From Paludibacteraceae bacterium (GTDB lineage Bacteria > Bacteroidota > Bacteroidia > Bacteroidales > Paludibacteraceae): a stretch of 63,739 nucleotides of DNA. This document shows, one piece after another, positions 61,367 to 63,739 of the stretch; position 1 is the first letter of the stretch; each line of letters starts with the position of its first letter. The stretch covers positions 1 through 63,739 of the forward strand of contig JAFZPM010000012.1 in assembly GCA_017550335.1 (NCBI GenBank), read 5' to 3'. Made by a program: the position numbers and the translations under genes. The notes beneath the pieces are model-generated. The model made no database searches. It was given only the letters and a program-made list of their open reading frames with translations, and had not been told where the DNA came from.

Positions 61367-63487
61367 ATGAGACGTTACGCTTTTTTACTCATCCTTTTCT
61401 CCCTCCTTGCCTCGATGGGCAGGGCGGCGGACCCTCTTCGTCTTACGGCCGTGGAGGGTGGTGTGATGGTCTCTATCGCATCGTATGCGGGCAATCATCC
61501 TTCCCTGGAGTATTCCCGTGATGAGGGCGCTTCGTGGTCTCCGTTGCGCTTCCACCCGAGTGAGGATGGGGAGCCCGTGAACACCATGTCGGAACTGATC
61601 GAACTGCGGCATGCGGGCGAAACGGTCTGCTTCAGGGGAGACAATCCGAACGGACTCTCCGGCTCTACCTCGACGAATGATAGGGGGTTCCATCGGACCC
61701 GTTATACCGCTTTCGTGATCGAGGGGGCGGTCTATGCGGATGGCGACGTGATGAGTCTGCTGTATGGGGACGCTTTGCATGCGGAGATTCCTTCCGAATA
61801 TTGTTTCTACCGTCTGTTCGAGAATTGTGAAGGTTTGCGCCGTGCGCCACGTTTGCCCGCCACGACGTTGACCAAGGGATGCTATTCCCGCATGTTCATT
61901 GGCTGCAAGGGGTTGAAGGAAGCCCCCGAATTGCCTGCCCTGAACGTGTCTGACGGTTGTTATGCGAATATGTTCGAGGGGTGCGAAGGTTTGCGCCGTG
62001 CGCCACGCTTGCCGGCCACCGAGTTGGGCGTGGGGTGCTACATGGCTATGTTCTCTGGTTGCAAGGAGTTGAGGCGTGCGCCACGTTTGCCGGCGGAGAA
62101 GATGGCGGACTATTGCTATTACCGTATGTTCGCTGGGTGCTTGTCGCTGAAGAGGACTCCCGATCTCCCCGCACGCTCTTTGGCGTCCTATTGCTATGGG
62201 GATATGTTCTCTGGTTGTTTCCGCCTGAAGAGGGTGGGAAAACTCCCTGCCGAGGTGATGGCGAAGGAGTGTTACAGTTCCATGTTCGCGATGTGCCATG
62301 ACTTGCGGAAGGCACCTGCCTTGCCTTCTGTCCGTTTGGCTAATTCCTGCTATGCGAGTATGTTTAGTTTGTGTAGGCGTTTGAAGCGTGCGCCTCTATT
62401 GCCTGCCGATACGCTGGCGGAGTATTGCTATGCTGGGATGTTCTCGGGCACAGGTTTGACCGAGGCACCTGAACTTCCTGCCAAGACATTGGCGAGATTC
62501 TGCTATTTGAGTATGTTTAGTTCGTGTGGGCGTTTGAAGCGTGCGCCTCTATTGCCTGCCGATACGTTAGCGATGCATTGCTATGATGGAATGTTCTGGG
62601 CTACGGGTTTGACTGAGGCGCCTGAACTTCCTGCCAAGACATTGGCGCGAGCCTGCTATGCGTACATGTTTGGTGAGTGTAAGCGTTTGAAGCGTGCGCC
62701 TTTATTGCCTGCCGATACGTTGGCGAAGCGTTGCTATGTAGGTATGTTCTCTGGCTCGGGCTTGACCGAGGTGCCTGAACTTCCTGCCAAGACATTGGCG
62801 GAGGATTGTTATCAATACATGTTCTCAAAGTGTCGTTCGATAAAACGGGTCGCTTCACTGCCTGTGCGGAACTTGTCCCCTGGTTGCTATGCCTTTATGT
62901 TCTCTGAGTGTCCGGGTTTGGAGGAGGCGCCTGTCTTGCCTGCCACCGTGATGCGGGATCGGTGCTACCAGGGCATGTTTGAAAGGTGTGAGTCGTTGCG
63001 TCGCGCGCCGTTGTTGCCAGCGATGGAACTGGCGGATGGATGCTATAGTAGCCTATTCCGGGGCTGTGTGTCGCTGACGGAGGCTCCGGCTCTTCCTGCC
63101 AAGGTTCTGAGACCTTACTGCTATGCGAATATGTTCGATGGGTGCGTGCGTCTTTCCGTTGCGCCCTCGATTCCTGCCGAAAAGGTGAACACGGGTTGCT
63201 GTGTGGGTATGTTTGCGGGGTGTGTCGCATTGGAGCGGGCGCCTGAGTTGCTGGCCGTCTCCTTGGAGGAGGATTGCTACAAGGGAATGTTCCGTGGTTG
63301 TACCAGCCTGAAGTACCTGAAGGTTCATTTCAATAGTTGGTTGGACCCGTCCTACTCGGTCGCCACGAGTGGTTGGACCGATGGTGTGGGGGAGGAGGGC
63401 ACCTTCGTTTGCCCTGCGATGCTCCCTGTTGAAGAGGGGAAGAACGGGGTGCCGGAGGGTTGGAGAATTAAGAATTTTGAATTTTGA
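61367..63487 (+). CDS. BspA-like secreted protein with 26-residue Cys/Leu-rich repeats
   Basis: 706 residues. Signal peptide about 1-21 (FLLILFSLLASMGRAA), a 130-residue N-terminal domain (YSRDEGASWSPL, ending near EIPSEYCFYRLF), then 19 repeats of 26 residues (25 in three of them) plus a partial one (pattern CYxxMFxGCxxLxxAPxLPA). The pattern is that of BspA/leucine-rich surface proteins of Bacteroidales. Repeats 8-13 form three near-identical 51-residue pairs (153-bp period). The C-terminal cap GTFVCPAMLPVE..GVPEGW is typical of this family, but no T9SS domain is visible. The final residues RIKNFEF and the stop come from a dispersed repeat at the gene end. Probable role: surface or periplasmic binding; ligand unknown. 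Confidence 0.9.
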   Translation: MRRYAFLLILFSLLASMGRAADPLRLTAVEGGVMVSIASYAGNHPSLEYSRDEGASWSPLRFHPSEDGEPVNTMSELIELRHAGETVCFRGDNPNGLSGSTSTNDRGFHRTRYTAFVIEGAVYADGDVMSLLYGDALHAEIPSEYCFYRLFENCEGLRRAPRLPATTLTKGCYSRMFIGCKGLKEAPELPALNVSDGCYANMFEGCEGLRRAPRLPATELGVGCYMAMFSGCKELRRAPRLPAEKMADYCYYRMFAGCLSLKRTPDLPARSLASYCYGDMFSGCFRLKRVGKLPAEVMAKECYSSMFAMCHDLRKAPALPSVRLANSCYASMFSLCRRLKRAPLLPADTLAEYCYAGMFSGTGLTEAPELPAKTLARFCYLSMFSSCGRLKRAPLLPADTLAMHCYDGMFWATGLTEAPELPAKTLARACYAYMFGECKRLKRAPLLPADTLAKRCYVGMFSGSGLTEVPELPAKTLAEDCYQYMFSKCRSIKRVASLPVRNLSPGCYAFMFSECPGLEEAPVLPATVMRDRCYQGMFERCESLRRAPLLPAMELADGCYSSLFRGCVSLTEAPALPAKVLRPYCYANMFDGCVRLSVAPSIPAEKVNTGCCVGMFAGCVALERAPELLAVSLEEDCYKGMFRGCTSLKYLKVHFNSWLDPSYSVATSGWTDGVGEEGTFVCPAMLPVEEGKNGVPEGWRIKNFEF

Positions 63488-63563
63488 ATTAAGAATTAGG
63501 GTGGTGTTCGTGGGAATACAGTTGTGGGTACTGAACCGATAGTTCGACGAAGTCGATTGAGGA
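63465..63563. repeat. Direct repeat, copy 1 (overlaps the end of the BspA-like gene)
   Basis: The 99-bp unit begins GAATTAAGAATTTTGAATTT and contains GGGTGGTGTTCGTGGGAAT and inverted family A core GTTCGACGAAGTCGAT. It differs from copy 2 by about two bases. Its first 23 bases supply the last codons and stop of the gene. Confidence 0.85.
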
Positions 63564-63592
63564 GAGCGTATCTATGCACGATGCGCACATTC

Positions 63593-63640
63593 CAGCCCTG
63601 AAAGGGCATAACATATATAGCTTAGGGCAACGCCCTATGG
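63593..63640. repeat. Two-hairpin repeat family B
   Basis: GCCCTGAAAGGGC, ATAACATATATAGC, then TTAGGGCAACGCCCTATGGG. Confidence 0.75.
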
Positions 63641-63739
63641 GAATTAAGAATTTTGAATTTTGAATTAAGAATTAGGGTGGTGTTCGTGGGAATACAGTTG
63701 TGGGTAATGAACCGATAGTTCGACGAAATCGATTGAGGA
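63641..63739. repeat. Direct repeat, copy 2 (runs to the window end)
   Basis: Second copy of the 99-bp unit, 176 bp after the first. It may continue beyond the window. Confidence 0.85.

Overview
The window comes from a member of the Bacteroidales (Bacteroidota), probably a gut or rumen animal symbiont. The evidence is the set of type IX secretion (T9SS) C-terminal sorting domains (type B on the two giant proteins, type A on the CotH and GH30 proteins), the TAnnTTTG -7 promoter boxes, the Bacteroidota-type IlvC, FeoAB, PL1/CE8 and GH30 proteins, the BspA-like repeat protein, and a licheninase of the circularly permuted Fibrobacter type. The genus cannot be read from the sequence. No rRNA, tRNA, phage, transposase or CRISPR array was seen.

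Layout. (1) 1-28 kb: two giant secreted repeat proteins, the first cut by the window start and the second 5,724 residues long. They share about 800 C-terminal residues but have different stalks. A secreted CotH-family protein follows. (2) 28-37 kb: housekeeping genes: a pyridoxamine/pyridoxal kinase, a likely four-gene iron/redox operon (FeoAB fusion, Cys-rich Feo-associated peptide, RIC-like hemerythrin, LuxR-type regulator), an AT-rich Fic protein, an AqpZ-type aquaporin and ketol-acid reductoisomerase. (3) 37-44 kb: a repeat-rich spacer with a candidate small RNA, then a GH30 glycosidase and a PL1-CE8 pectinolytic fusion (both secreted), and a small lipoprotein. (4) 44-61 kb: nine paralogous membrane proteins with the order TM segments, PH-like region, TerB-like domain and C-terminal J-domain. 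Two lie on the minus strand and seven on the plus strand. Between the two groups are a Sel1-repeat protein, a circularly permuted GH16 lipoprotein and 1.3 kb of repeats. (5) 61-63.7 kb: a BspA-like protein with 26-residue repeats and further dispersed repeats.

The strongest candidate for an undescribed system is the J-domain array. The membrane and PH-like parts diverge strongly between copies, while the J-domain and its last 20 or so residues are nearly invariant, in one pair down to one mismatch in 189 bp. Seven of the nine genes carry the same promoter with the -7 box ending exactly 5 nt before the ATG, which predicts leaderless mRNAs. Two orphan 99-nt copies of the J-domain tail lie behind array genes, each joined to the same palindromic repeat. 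I infer a co-regulated family of membrane DnaK co-chaperones with variable input and constant output, kept uniform by recombination. Their substrate or stimulus is unknown.

The secreted enzymes (GH30, PL1-CE8, permuted GH16) suggest growth on plant cell-wall polysaccharides. The giant adhesins, CotH and BspA-like proteins are probable cell-surface functions.
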